The notes: a model not told the origin generated them from the letters alone. DNA of 64,000 nucleotides from JACPVF01 sp964502095 (GCA_964502095.1 CAZCUF010000005.1:166531-230530), one strand, 5' to 3'; counted from the stretch's first letter, positions 42,420 through 50,893 are shown. Numbers and translations: made by a program.

Positions 42420-42488
42420 ATGAAGTCGCTGGTGAAAAGCGGCGAAATTCTGGGAAACGCGGGAATCGTTGCGGGACAACTGGGGTAA
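42420..42488 (+). pseudogene. Remnant of a second ammonia-lyase C-terminus
   Basis: The 22 codons read MKSLVKSGEILGNAGIVAGQLG and then stop. The end of the complete lyase gene (41518-41583) reads MKALVKNGEILNEVEKAVGALG and then stop. The first eleven codons are nearly identical at DNA level, and the stop is at the same position. Nothing upstream of it in frame is clearly lyase-like. This looks like the last piece of a duplicated lyase gene that was lost. It stands in the 260-base gap between the SHOCT gene and the HD-GYP gene, which otherwise shows nothing. Confidence 0.65.
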
Positions 42489-42505
42489 GAATCGAGGACG
42501 CGGCT

Positions 42506-44370
42506 TTATGGTTTGGGCAATTCATCCAGCAGGCGGATGAAAGCCTGTACCACTTGCGGGTCGAAGTGTTTGCCGGATTGTTCCAGAATGTATTCCCGCA
42601 CGCGGTTTGCAGGCCAGCTTTTTCGATAGGGGCGGTCTGAGCGCAGGGCATCCCATACATCGACCACAGAAAAGATGCGCGCCGCGAACGGAATCTGTGT
42701 TTCTTTCAACCGCGCGGATAGCCCGTGCCGTCCCACTTTTCGTGATGGCAATATGGAATATCCAGCGCGGGCTGTAAATGGGCGATGGGCGTCAACATTT
42801 GAAAAGCATAGATGGGATGCTGGTGCATGAGCTCCCATTCCTCGCTGGTCAGCGCCCCGGGCTTGAACAGAATGTGATCGGGCACGCCCAACTTGCCGAT
42901 ATCGTGCAATAAAACGCCGCGTCGAATATGTATTTTTTCCCGCTGGTCTACCTCCAGCATATCTGCCAGCTTCAAGGTCAATTCGACGGCGCGCAGGGTG
43001 TGGCCTTCAGTTTCCCGATCGCGCAATTCCATGGCGCGCGACCAGCCCTCGATGGTGGCGTCATACGCCATGGAAAGCTCCAGATTGGAACGTTCCAGGT
43101 TTTCGAATGCCTGTACGCTGTCAATGGCAATGGCGGCCTGCCCGGCGAGGGTTTCCATATATTCCAGAGCGTCCGCATCCAGTTTGAGGCGTGAACGATG
43201 GAGGATTTCGAGCACGCCTTTGAGTTTGGTTTTGGCGATCAGCGGTACGCCCACATAGGAGACAAATCCCTCCGCCTGCACGAGGCCCGATTTGACCAGC
43301 TGGTCTTCCATGATGTGCAGATCGGCAACTTGGATGGTCTTGCGTTCCAGCGCGATGCGCCCTGCAATTCCATCTCCCAGACGCAGAAACTTTTGCGGGC
43401 GGCCCGCAGCGCGAAAGCCTTTCTCGGCTCCCAATTCCAAAATGCCGGCATTCACCAAAAGGATCGAAGCGGCATCCACGCCCAACTGGTCGCGGACGAT
43501 ATCCAGCAGAATACCGAGCGTTACGCGCAGATCGAAACTGGAGAGGATGGCGTTATCGATGCGGCCCAGAGCTGTGATGCGTTGCAGATGTGAGCGTAAT
43601 TGAACCTCAGTCCGTTTGCGTTCGGTGATATCGCGCTCGACGGCTGAGGCCGCGCTCACCTCGCCTTGTTCGTTGAGAATAGGCGAAAGCGTTACGGAAA
43701 CTGGAATCCTTGTGCCATTCTTTTGAACGCGCACGGATTCGTAGTTCTTCACTTCCAACCCCTTTGCGATCTTGGAGAGGTTCTCCGGCATTTCGTTCTT
43801 GTATTCCGGCGGCATCAACATCGAGACCGATTGTCCAATGACTTCCTGGGCGGTATATCCGTAAATTTGTTCCGCGCCTTTGTTCCAACTCAGGATGATG
43901 CCATCCAGCGATTTGCTGAAAATGGCATCGTCGGAACTTTCCACAATGGCCGCCAGGATTCGTAATTTTTCCTCGACGCGTCTCTGCCCGGTGACGTCCT
44001 GCGCCACCACCAGCACAGCCTGATGGCCCTCGAATTCCATCGAATGCGAAACTACGTCGACTTCAATGATCCGCCCATCCTTCAAACGATGGCGCCAGAC
44101 TCCGCTGTGTTGTATCTCGGGACGGGTAATTTGGGTGTACAACTCGAGCCGCGAAATATCCTCCGCCGGGCGGATGTCGGTGATGCGCATGCCCAGAAAC
44201 TCCTCGCGCGAATAGCCGTAATGCGAAATAGCCGCGTGATTCACCTCGAGGAACGCCAGCGTTTTAAGATCGTACACCCACATGGGCAGTGGATTTCTGC
44301 TGAAGAGGCGCGATAAGGCGTTCGAAGTATCGGTTTGGGCGCTGTTTTTTCGACGGAATAAACGCATCAT
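42506..44370 (-). pseudogene. PAS-PAS-GAF-HD-GYP phosphodiesterase with one frameshift
   Basis: Intact over 554 residues, then broken: the frame reads CHHEKWDGTGYPRG and hits a stop at 42706, while the -1 frame continues LKETQIPFAARIFSVVDVWDALRSDRPYRK to a stop at 42506. Joined, it makes about 621 residues. A single base missing near 42709-42711 explains it (CCGCGCGG-TTGAAA for an expected CGC GGN TTG). Order: two PAS domains, GAF (about 280-430), HD-GYP with HDIGKLGVPDHIL and HHEKWDGTGYP. HD-GYP enzymes break down cyclic di-GMP. The break may be real, or an assembly error. Confidence 0.85.
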
Positions 44371-44648
44371 TGCAACTCTACTTTATCTCTCGCGGAACCG
44401 ATCGAACGATTCAAAACCGGCTTCTCGTCTTTATTTACCTTCACTTCCAACGGTAATTACTGGAACATCAACGGGAATTCCCCCCAGCCTCATCACCGGG
44501 GCCGATCCCAGTGGAGATGTCGATCGCAAACCAACATTCAGTTCTCCAAACTGAATGAAATTCGGATATGCTTTATCTAAATCATTCCGGTTATTTTATC
44601 ACTATCGACAGGTTGGGAAGCTACAAATTCCAAACAATCATATTGCTC
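44371..44648. other. Gene-free 278-base stretch
   Basis: No recognisable gene, terminator or riboswitch. A minus-strand frame of about 55 codons without a start codon (ending near 44430) contains LRSTSPLGSAPVMRLGGIPVDVPVITVG and might be a decayed gene end; I could not identify it. Confidence 0.4.
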
Positions 44649-45701
44649 TCATGGTTCGACGGAAACTACACTGCCGAGCGCGTTCAACTTCAACGACCAT
44701 GTACTGCCGACTTGATATTTCTGAAATTCGGTCAGACTGCTCGGCGAGTAGCTTTTGGGGCCTTTCCCGGTATCGAAGTTGACGGTGAAATCCTCGGAGG
44801 AATCCCCTGCGCGTTGATTCACAGACACGTTCGGGCTGGCGTAGATCGGATTCAAATCGCTCCCCTCCTGTGTGTATGTTTGAATCGTCTTCCATTCCTG
44901 CACTGTGTACGAACAATAATCCGTATTTTCATCGTGGCAGTCCTCCACCACCTGGCCGTATCCATTGCCCTGATCGATCGTGCGCTGTTCGCACACTTGC
45001 TGTGATTCGGTGTGACAGGATACGTCGTACGCGTCCGAAGGCGGACTGCCTTCTTCGTTCGTATAACGGACCTCGCGTTGCTCCTCCAGCGGAACGGAAG
45101 TTTGCCAATGCACATTTTGAACCGTTCCCTGCACCGAGGCGGTCGGCACTAAAAATAAAAATAATCCCGCGAGACAGCATAACAACAGCGCGCCCGCGAG
45201 GCCGCCCCACAAGAACCAATTGGTTTTACGCGCCGGTTTGGCCGGTGCAGAAGCTGCGGCCGGCGGTATTTGGGCGCTAACAGCATTTTGAGCCGCGCGC
45301 GGCAAGGGCGAACCGCATTTCGAACAATTCGTATTTGCGGCCGGGTTGACTGTTCCGCAATTGGTACAAGTGACCTCGGCAGGCCCGCGCGCGGCTTGTA
45401 GTTCCGCGCCCGAGGCGCGGCGTTTGGCCTCCACCAAATTCCCGCCGCATTGTGTGCACACCTTTGCGTCGCCGCGATTGCGCGTTTCGCAATACGGGCA
45501 GATGTAATCCGCGCCGGCTTGTGCGGCCTGCACCGATTGTTCGTCGGTCACCAGGTTTTCCTGCACGGCGCGTTGGAACTGCACATTTTCCGGCTGAGGC
45601 GCGCCGCAATTCTTACAAGTTTTTACCGGGCCGGGGTTGCGTGTGCCGCAATTCGGGCAGGTCCATTCCAATTGCACGTATCCAACGACTTTGCGTGCCA
45701 T
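44649..45701 (-). CDS. Triple zinc-ribbon, single-span membrane protein
   Basis: 350 residues. Three CxxC...CxxC ribbons lie in the N-terminal half: CPNCGTRNPGPVKTCKNCG, CPYCETRNRGDAKVCTQCG and CTNCGTVNPAANTNCSKCG. An Ala/Pro linker, one membrane helix (about 166-191) and an external domain of about 155 residues with paired cysteines (SCHTESQQVCEQ, EDCHDENTDYCSY) follow. Zinc ribbons inside, disulfide-type domain outside suggest a sensor or scaffold; no known function is recognised. RBS AAGGAGAAC. Upstream neighbour is the HDAC-like gene on the same strand, 35 bases away. Confidence 0.75.
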   Translation of the reverse strand: MARKVVGYVQLEWTCPNCGTRNPGPVKTCKNCGAPQPENVQFQRAVQENLVTDEQSVQAAQAGADYICPYCETRNRGDAKVCTQCGGNLVEAKRRASGAELQAARGPAEVTCTNCGTVNPAANTNCSKCGSPLPRAAQNAVSAQIPPAAASAPAKPARKTNWFLWGGLAGALLLCCLAGLFLFLVPTASVQGTVQNVHWQTSVPLEEQREVRYTNEEGSPPSDAYDVSCHTESQQVCEQRTIDQGNGYGQVVEDCHDENTDYCSYTVQEWKTIQTYTQEGSDLNPIYASPNVSVNQRAGDSSEDFTVNFDTGKGPKSYSPSSLTEFQKYQVGSTWSLKLNALGSVVSVEP

Positions 45702-45736
45702 GCGTTCTCCTTGGCGATTCTTTTATTCGATCAGAT

Positions 45737-46744
45737 TCAAAATTCGTGCCAGATGCGGATCTCGTCCAAACGTGACTCGATCTCCGGTTCTGCGCGCGGT
45801 GAGGCATCCTTCGCCTCGAATTCGGACTTTGAGCTGGTCAGCGCGGAAAAGACCGCCGCGGCGCCGGTGGCCAGATTCTGCGGATCGTAGCCGCCTTCCA
45901 ATACGAACACGATTCTACCGTCACAATGTTCTACGGCCAACTCGACCAGGCGTTTTGATATCTGGAAGAATCCTTCTGTAGAAACTCCCAGCGACGTGAG
46001 CGGATCGTTCCAATGCGCGTCGAAACCCGCCGAGACGAATAACATTTGCGGGCGAAACGATTCGCACATCGGGCGGACGATTTCTTCTGCGATACGCGCG
46101 AAGGCCCGATCTCCGGCGTAAGCCGGCAACGGCACATTGACAATGCGTTTTCGAGCATGTGGCGCGTCGTCGATCCAGCCGGTGCCGGGGTAAATGCCCC
46201 ATTGATGGCTCGAGATGAAGGCTACGCGCGGCTCTTCCCAAAACGCGGCTTGCGTGCCGTTGCCGTGATGCGCGTCGTAGTCCACGATGAGGGCGCGTTC
46301 GATTCCGTGCTCCAGGGCCGCGCGCACCGCGATGGCGATGTTGTTGAAGAGACAAAAGCCCATGGCGTTCTCCGGCTCGGCATGGTGGCCCGGCGGGCGA
46401 ACGATGGCAAAGGCGTTATCCACCGCGCGGCTCAACACTGCGTGCGTGCAGGTCAGCGCGCCGCCGGCGGCGTTTAGTGCATCGGTAAACGATGAGCGTG
46501 TCACATAAGTGGGGGCGTAATCGATCACGGCGGGAACTTGTCCGCGGCAGATATGTTCCAGATTGGCGACCAGCTTCGGGCTGTGGACAGAGGCGATTTG
46601 TTCGCGCGTGGCAGGGAGAGCGTTGAGTCGCTCCGCGTGAAATGAGTCGAGGCGCGGAGTCAATAGATCGAATCGTTGGGGCCGCTCGGGATGATCGGGA
46701 TACACATGTTCCGGCGAAGGCACGAATGTGAAGGCGGTCGGCAT
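45737..46744 (-). CDS. HDAC/AcuC-family deacetylase
   Basis: 335 residues, zinc-dependent deacetylase of the arginase-like fold. Motifs: HPERPQRFDLL at the start, RPPGHHAEPENAMGFCLFNN (tandem active-site histidines), DYDAHHGNGTQ (zinc ligands), SAGFDAHWNDP (third ligand) and LEGGYD with the C-terminal glycine loop. Bacterial members act on acetylpolyamines, acetyl-lysine or other acyl amides; the target is not predictable here. Start ATG 46744 stands six bases after a TATAAT, which would lie inside the longer open frame. Confidence 0.9.
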   Translation of the reverse strand: MPTAFTFVPSPEHVYPDHPERPQRFDLLTPRLDSFHAERLNALPATREQIASVHSPKLVANLEHICRGQVPAVIDYAPTYVTRSSFTDALNAAGGALTCTHAVLSRAVDNAFAIVRPPGHHAEPENAMGFCLFNNIAIAVRAALEHGIERALIVDYDAHHGNGTQAAFWEEPRVAFISSHQWGIYPGTGWIDDAPHARKRIVNVPLPAYAGDRAFARIAEEIVRPMCESFRPQMLFVSAGFDAHWNDPLTSLGVSTEGFFQISKRLVELAVEHCDGRIVFVLEGGYDPQNLATGAAAVFSALTSSKSEFEAKDASPRAEPEIESRLDEIRIWHEF

Positions 46745-46750
46745 GCCCGA

Positions 46751-46756
46751 ATTATA
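46751..46756 (-). promoter_or_regulatory. -10 box of the HDAC-like gene, leaderless
   Basis: TATAAT on the minus strand, only six bases before ATG 46744, so the transcript start and start codon should coincide. Confidence 0.5.
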
Positions 46757-46943
46757 CATGGCTCATGGAAGAGGCGGATGTATTGAGCCTTCAGCGGCCA
46801 TTAAAAGAAACCGCCGCCAGCCAACATGGGGGGGGCATGCTGAACTGTGGCGGCGGGTGGACACCCAAATACCAGTAAGAGGGAGGGCAGGTGTCGACAG
46901 ATTTAATATACACCGGTCGCGCCTCGACTGAGTTAAATCCAGA

Positions 46944-47432
46944 TTAGAATTGTCCGAATTTCTTATCCTTCCTATTCTCGAAAAGCTTCAGCCATTCTTC
47001 GAGTTCGCGTTCGCTCATCCCTTTTCCACTGCCTGAGGCGGGCGGGCCGCTTCGCAGGGTTTCAATCACGAGGCGCGCGAATTCATCCGAGGAGACCACT
47101 GCCGCGCCGGCGTTCTTCGCCTCGTTCTGTACGCGGTGATCGGAAGAGACCACCGTCCAGTTCTTCGCCGCTTTCTTCAATTTCAGCAGGCGTAAATGGA
47201 TCGCTTCATCCGCGATCAATGGCCTGCGGACGAAATGCGCGGTTACCAGCCCCGCTTTGCGCGTTTCCGGGTAGCCCGGCGGAGCGTTATCGAAATACAC
47301 TTCCACTTCCCCACGGCGCGAGAGACGGCAGAATTCGTTGAGCCGTTCGATGAGCATCAATTCATCGTCGAACTCGTCGAGTCGTAATCCCAGTTTGGGA
47401 ATCAGGTTATGGCCGTCGATTAGAAAAGGCAT
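46944..47432 (-). CDS. YacP-like NYN/PIN-fold ribonuclease
   Basis: 162 residues. Starts with LIDGHNLIPKLG (acidic active-site Asp6, as in YacP/Rae1), then EVEVYFDNAPPG and WTVVSSDHRVQNEAKNAGAAVVSSDEFAR, the typical PIN-like acidic set. In Bacillus the YacP relative Rae1 cuts mRNA in the ribosome A-site; the role here is inferred by family. C-terminal 40 residues are Lys/Glu-rich. Confidence 0.8.
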   Translation of the reverse strand: MPFLIDGHNLIPKLGLRLDEFDDELMLIERLNEFCRLSRRGEVEVYFDNAPPGYPETRKAGLVTAHFVRRPLIADEAIHLRLLKLKKAAKNWTVVSSDHRVQNEAKNAGAAVVSSDEFARLVIETLRSGPPASGSGKGMSERELEEWLKLFENRKDKKFGQF

Positions 47433-47536
47433 GATGAAGATGCAGTCTCGATTTTCTCCTCACAGAATAATTACAGGGCCGGCTCGAATTGTAAGCGTGG
47501 CCAGCCTGCTTAGCAAGCGCGCCCGTCCCTTTAAAT

Positions 47537-47569
47537 GACGTAAGGCGTGAGCACCTCACGCCTTACGTC
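47537..47569. repeat. 15-bp perfect inverted repeat
   Basis: GACGTAAGGCGTGAG (47537-47551), loop CAC, and its complement (47555-47569). It lies 18 bases after the OsmC stop on minus; no U-tract follows (ATTTAAAG), so it may be a weak terminator or a small palindromic repeat. Confidence 0.65.
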
Positions 47570-47586
47570 GAGAAGCAGTCGGAAAG

Positions 47587-47979
47587 TTATTCGGCCGCGG
47601 CCTGTTTTGCGGTCACATGAAAGGCTGGCGGGCGCTCAAGATGTTTCTTCACCTTGCAAAGTTCCGCCGATTTGACCAGCGCATCGTAATATTTCGCCGG
47701 GAACGAAGGCGGCACTGAAATTTCCAAGTCGATCTTTTCCACCATGCCGGTTGTCGGGTTGTCATGCGTGCGTTGCAGAATGCGAATGCCGTCCGTGGAT
47801 AACCCTCGCTGGCGGCAGAAGCCCAGGACGTAGATTCCGGCACAGGTCCCGATTGAAGCGAGGAATATTTCGAACGGGGTTGGCGCCGAATCTGCCGGAG
47901 GCTGGTCCGTCTTCACAACGTGCGGACCGAAACGCGCATCCACACGCTCGCCCCCCGGAAAATCAATTATCATTTCCAT
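47587..47979 (-). CDS. OsmC/Ohr-family protein
   Basis: 130 residues. Two family cysteines: SIGTCAGIYVLGFCRQRG and KSAELCKVKKHLERPP. OsmC-type proteins reduce organic hydroperoxides; this short YhfA-like branch is poorly characterised. The start ATG 47979 has GGGAG eight bases before; an earlier in-frame start lacks a ribosome site. Stands alone between the palindrome and the DUF1232 gene, divergent to the latter. Confidence 0.82.
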   Translation of the reverse strand: MEMIIDFPGGERVDARFGPHVVKTDQPPADSAPTPFEIFLASIGTCAGIYVLGFCRQRGLSTDGIRILQRTHDNPTTGMVEKIDLEISVPPSFPAKYYDALVKSAELCKVKKHLERPPAFHVTAKQAAAE

Positions 47980-48086
47980 GCGATACTCCCGATTATTTTT
48001 TGCGTATATGCTTATGATAAAGCAAGCCCGTATTTTCATACGTGTATAATGTACCTGTTTCGAGGTTACGAAAGACAGGAGAGAAT

Positions 48087-48446
48087 ATGCCTAACAATAG
48101 AAGTTTGTGGATACCGCCTCAGGGCGGCGTCCTGCACGAATTTGCAATTCGGCTCAAACTTATTCTGCGCTTGATGGGCGATAAGCGCGTCAACCCGTTC
48201 CTTAAGTTGATTCCCATTGGCACGCTCGTTTATCTCGTCTCGCCAATCGACATCATCATGGGCATCCCCGGTGTGGACGCGCTGGACGATACAGCCGTGC
48301 TTTGGCTGGGCAATTATCTTTTTCTCGAGCTTTGCCCGCCTGAGGTTGTGCGCGAGCACGTTAAAGCGCTCAGCGCCCAATCCGCCGACAGTAATAACGA
48401 TGTTATAGACGCTGAATCAGTCGAGATCAAGGATGAAAAAAAATAA
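48087..48446 (+). CDS. DUF1232 (YkvA-like) protein
   Basis: 119 residues with the family segment IPIGTLVYLVSPIDIIMGIPGVDALDDTAVLWLGNYLFLELCP, a hydrophobic hairpin-like region, and an acidic tail. Function of the family is unknown. RBS CAGGAGAGA before ATG 48087; a TATAAT at 48045-48050 could be its -10. It overlaps the next gene by 14 bases, so the two are coupled. Confidence 0.82.
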   Translation: MPNNRSLWIPPQGGVLHEFAIRLKLILRLMGDKRVNPFLKLIPIGTLVYLVSPIDIIMGIPGVDALDDTAVLWLGNYLFLELCPPEVVREHVKALSAQSADSNNDVIDAESVEIKDEKK

Positions 48447-49695
48447 ACTTTTACCGTTCCTCCTGACCGTCACGGCGTTGATTGTGGGCGCGTGTTTGGG
48501 AACAACGACTCCTCCCACGCTCACACCGGCTCCCGTTACCGATACCCTTCCGCCGCCCATTACCAATACACCCAACCCGCAAACGCCCAGCGCGCCTCCC
48601 ACACTTACTTTTACTCCCGCGCCCCCGGTTTCCACGTTTCCCGACCCAGCCAATTACACATGGACGATGGTGGCGCAGGAATTGGAACGCCCGGTGGATC
48701 TCAGAAGTCTGAACGATGGCTCAGGCCGCTTGTTTATCGTCGAACAGCCCGGCCGCATTTTGATCCTTCAAAACGGTCAATTACTGGCAACGCCGTTCCT
48801 CGATATCCGCTCTGAAGTGGGAAGTTCGGGCAACGAACAGGGTCTGCTCGGTTTGGCTTTTCATCCGCAGTACGCGCAAAACGGATTCTTTTTCGTCAAC
48901 TATACCGATAACAACGGCAACACGGTTATTGCGCGCTTCCATGTTTCATCCGATCCGAACCTTGCCGATCCGGGTAGCGAGACCGCGCTTCTGCACGTGG
49001 AACAACCCTTTTCGAATCACAACGGCGGTTCGCTGGCTTTCGGCCCGGATGGTTATCTCTACGCGGGTCTGGGCGACGGCGGCTCGCAAGGCGACCCGCA
49101 CGGCAACGCGCAGAACACTAATGTGCGGCTCGGCAAGATCTTGCGCCTGGATGTGGATCACGGCGACCCATACGCGATTCCCGCGGATAATCCGTTTAAG
49201 AACGGCGGTGCGCCTGAAGTGTGGGCTTACGGATTGCGCAATCCGTGGCGTCTTTCGTTCGACCGCGCCACAGGCGACCTGTTCATCGGCGATGTAGGCC
49301 AAAACACGTGGGAGGAAATTGATTATCTTCCAGCCGGTTCGCCCGGCGGCACGAATTTTGGCTGGAATGCGATGGAGGGAAATCATCCCTACGAGGGACA
49401 AAATCAGTCCGGCTTCACCGCGCCGGTGACAGAATATAGTCATCAGGCGGGCGGCTGTTCCGTGACCGGCGGGTATGTTTATCGCGGCGCGGCTTTGCCC
49501 GAATGGCAGGGAATTTATCTTTATGGCGATTATTGTACGGGAATCGTCTGGGGGTTGATCCACTCTGCGGGCGGCTGGCAAACCCAGGTCCTGTTTCGAA
49601 CCGGATTCAACGTCAGCAGTTTTGGGGAGGATGCGGCCGGCGAGTTATATCTCGTTGATTTGGGGGGAGCCGTTTATCGGCTCGAACACAAGTAG
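48433..49695 (+). CDS. PQQ-type sugar dehydrogenase lipoprotein
   Basis: 420 residues. Signal peptide with lipobox IVGAC; a Thr/Pro-rich stalk of about 45 residues; then a six-bladed propeller of the soluble glucose dehydrogenase/Hip/aldose sugar dehydrogenase family (LFIVEQPGRILIL, EQGLLGLAFHPQYAQNGFFFVNYT, NHNGGSLAFGPDGYLYAGLGDGG, YGLRNPWRLSFD, GDVGQNTWEEID). The His of SNHNGG and Arg of LRNPWRLS match catalytic and cofactor residues. Likely oxidises a sugar outside the cell. Whether the host makes PQQ cannot be seen here. Confidence 0.85.
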   Translation: MKKNKLLPFLLTVTALIVGACLGTTTPPTLTPAPVTDTLPPPITNTPNPQTPSAPPTLTFTPAPPVSTFPDPANYTWTMVAQELERPVDLRSLNDGSGRLFIVEQPGRILILQNGQLLATPFLDIRSEVGSSGNEQGLLGLAFHPQYAQNGFFFVNYTDNNGNTVIARFHVSSDPNLADPGSETALLHVEQPFSNHNGGSLAFGPDGYLYAGLGDGGSQGDPHGNAQNTNVRLGKILRLDVDHGDPYAIPADNPFKNGGAPEVWAYGLRNPWRLSFDRATGDLFIGDVGQNTWEEIDYLPAGSPGGTNFGWNAMEGNHPYEGQNQSGFTAPVTEYSHQAGGCSVTGGYVYRGAALPEWQGIYLYGDYCTGIVWGLIHSAGGWQTQVLFRTGFNVSSFGEDAAGELYLVDLGGAVYRLEHK

Positions 49696-49707
49696 GTCGA
49701 AGGTCGA

Positions 49708-49734
49708 ACGGACGGCGAACTGCCGTCCGTTTTT
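49708..49734 (+). terminator. Terminator after the sugar dehydrogenase gene
   Basis: ACGGACGGC (49708-49716) / GCCGTCCGT (49722-49730), five-base loop, then TTTTG. Confidence 0.85.
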
Positions 49735-49848
49735 GAATCGGAGTTTTTCAATCCAATATCCGCGCTTTGTCACGCCGATTTAGGACGCGTGTCACTGGCA
49801 GGCCTGTTCGGGTCGGGGTACACTGGCGGCATAGTTTGGAGGTGTCAG

Positions 49849-50067
49849 ATGACAATACGCGCCTGGCAGGTCGAAAAGATCGCGTACTGCGAGTATGTCG
49901 GACACGAGATCGCGCTGGAAGCGGAAGTGGTGTACCCGGCCGATGAACTGCCCGATCTGACGCCTCGAATTGTGGCGCACCGCTGTTCGAACGCCATTGA
50001 ATGTAATGCGATGGACAAGCCCGTGTGCCGGTGGTGCGCCACCAATCCAAATTATTCCCCGGTATAA
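49849..50067 (+). CDS. Small Cys-containing protein (72 aa)
   Basis: 72 residues from ATG 49849 with TTGGAGGTG upstream; a longer frame from 49789 lacks an RBS. Seven ordered features: CEYVGHE near residue 14, then HRCSNAIECNAMDKPVCRWC, giving a Cys/His set that could bind zinc. No known family recognised. Terminators on both sides suggest it is expressed alone. Confidence 0.65.
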   Translation: MTIRAWQVEKIAYCEYVGHEIALEAEVVYPADELPDLTPRIVAHRCSNAIECNAMDKPVCRWCATNPNYSPV

Positions 50068-50169
50068 AACGGGCAGTTCTCTCCTCGATTTGCCCGTGTT
50101 ATGAACTCTCTCCTCCCTCTGAGTTGGTCTAAGGCTGCCCCGCGCATGGTCGCGGGGTATGCCGTTAAA

Positions 50170-50198
50170 TTGACAATCCCATTTCCGTGTGATAAACT
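50170..50198 (+). promoter_or_regulatory. Promoter of the SAM-I riboswitch transcript
   Basis: TTGACA (50170-50175), 17-base spacer, TAAACT (50193-50198): the same boxes as the Mn-riboswitch promoter. Start near 50205. A 7-bp hairpin CCCCGCG/CGCGGGG lies just upstream at 50137-50156. Confidence 0.75.
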
Positions 50199-50223
50199 CC
50201 CGCAACAATTTCATAGTTCTGTA

Positions 50224-50335
50224 CTCATCCAGAGAAGCTGAGGGACCGACCCGTTGACGCTTCGGCAACCGTTCGAGCGGTGCCAATTTCGGCAGTGTAG
50301 GGACGACGTTATGTCGCCCGACGCTGAGAGATGAG
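50224..50335 (+). promoter_or_regulatory. SAM-I (S-box) riboswitch
   Basis: Closing stem CTCATC (50224-50229) / GATGAG (50330-50335); conserved core CAGAGAAGCTGAGGGACCGACCC, then GCTTCGGCAACC, then GGTGCCAATTTC and GCAG...CTGAGAGATGAG. All junction blocks of the class are present. The GCAG/CTG helix is lengthened by an extra palindrome, GTAGGGACGACGTTATGTCGCCC (50297-50319). Bound SAM would stabilise P1 and permit termination downstream, switching off snoaL-like/metH. This riboswitch fills the 333-base gap before the SnoaL-like gene. Confidence 0.95.
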
Positions 50336-50356
50336 AGATGACTTCTTGAAAGAATG

Positions 50357-50388
50357 TCGCCTCTCATTGTGAGAGGCGATTTTGTTTT
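50357..50388 (+). terminator. SAM-I riboswitch terminator
   Basis: TCGCCTCTCA (50357-50366) / TGAGAGGCGA (50370-50379), loop TTG, then TTTTGTTTT. The 5' arm can also pair with GATGAGAGATGA near 50330, the antiterminator option. Confidence 0.92.
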
Positions 50389-50400
50389 CAGGTGAATGTC

Positions 50401-50805
50401 ATGGAAGATGTTTTGCAAATCCAAATGTTAATTGCCCGCTTCGCCAACAGTTTCGACCTGAAGGATTGGGACGGTCTGCAAGCTTGTCTCACCGAATCCA
50501 TCTTTACGGATTATTCCGACTTGCGCGGCACGCCTCCGCAGACGGTTTCTGCCGCGGATTACGTTCAGTCGCGCCGCGAATCGCTCGGTCATTTGAAATT
50601 GCATCATCTGGTGAGCAATTACGAAATTGACTTCGCCGATGCAAATTCTGCAACCTGCCGCGCCTCGATGATCGTCTGGCGCAAGGCGGGCGAGGAGAAT
50701 GAATCTTCTTCGCATTGCTTTTATGTGTTTCAATTGACGAAACAAGCTTCGGATTGGAAGATCAGCGGCATTACGCAGAAGATTCTGTGGAATGAGAAGG
50801 GCTGA
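50401..50805 (+). CDS. SnoaL-like (NTF2-fold) protein
   Basis: 134 residues, start ATG 50401 with AGGTG upstream. A cone-shaped NTF2-like fold is suggested by the pattern QIQMLIARFANSFDLKDWDGLQACLTESIFTDYSDL...HHLVSNYEIDFADANSATCRASMIVWRK...YVFQLTKQASDWKISGITQKILW, with buried Asp and His as in SnoaL-like hydrolases/cyclases or small-ligand binders. First gene behind the SAM-I riboswitch and 88 bases before metH, so it is linked to methionine metabolism by regulation. No known methionine-pathway step uses this fold; function unknown. Confidence 0.82.
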   Translation: MEDVLQIQMLIARFANSFDLKDWDGLQACLTESIFTDYSDLRGTPPQTVSAADYVQSRRESLGHLKLHHLVSNYEIDFADANSATCRASMIVWRKAGEENESSSHCFYVFQLTKQASDWKISGITQKILWNEKG

Positions 50806-50893
50806 ACAATTCCCGCGCTGGAAGATGCGCAAGGATTGACAATAAAAATCTGTGTAATCTGCAAAATCTGCGGATTGAATTTAGGAGACCTTA

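Noticed and set aside
44371..44648. 55-codon minus frame as a gene
   Set aside because: No start codon or RBS and no recognisable family; listed only as a possible decayed end.
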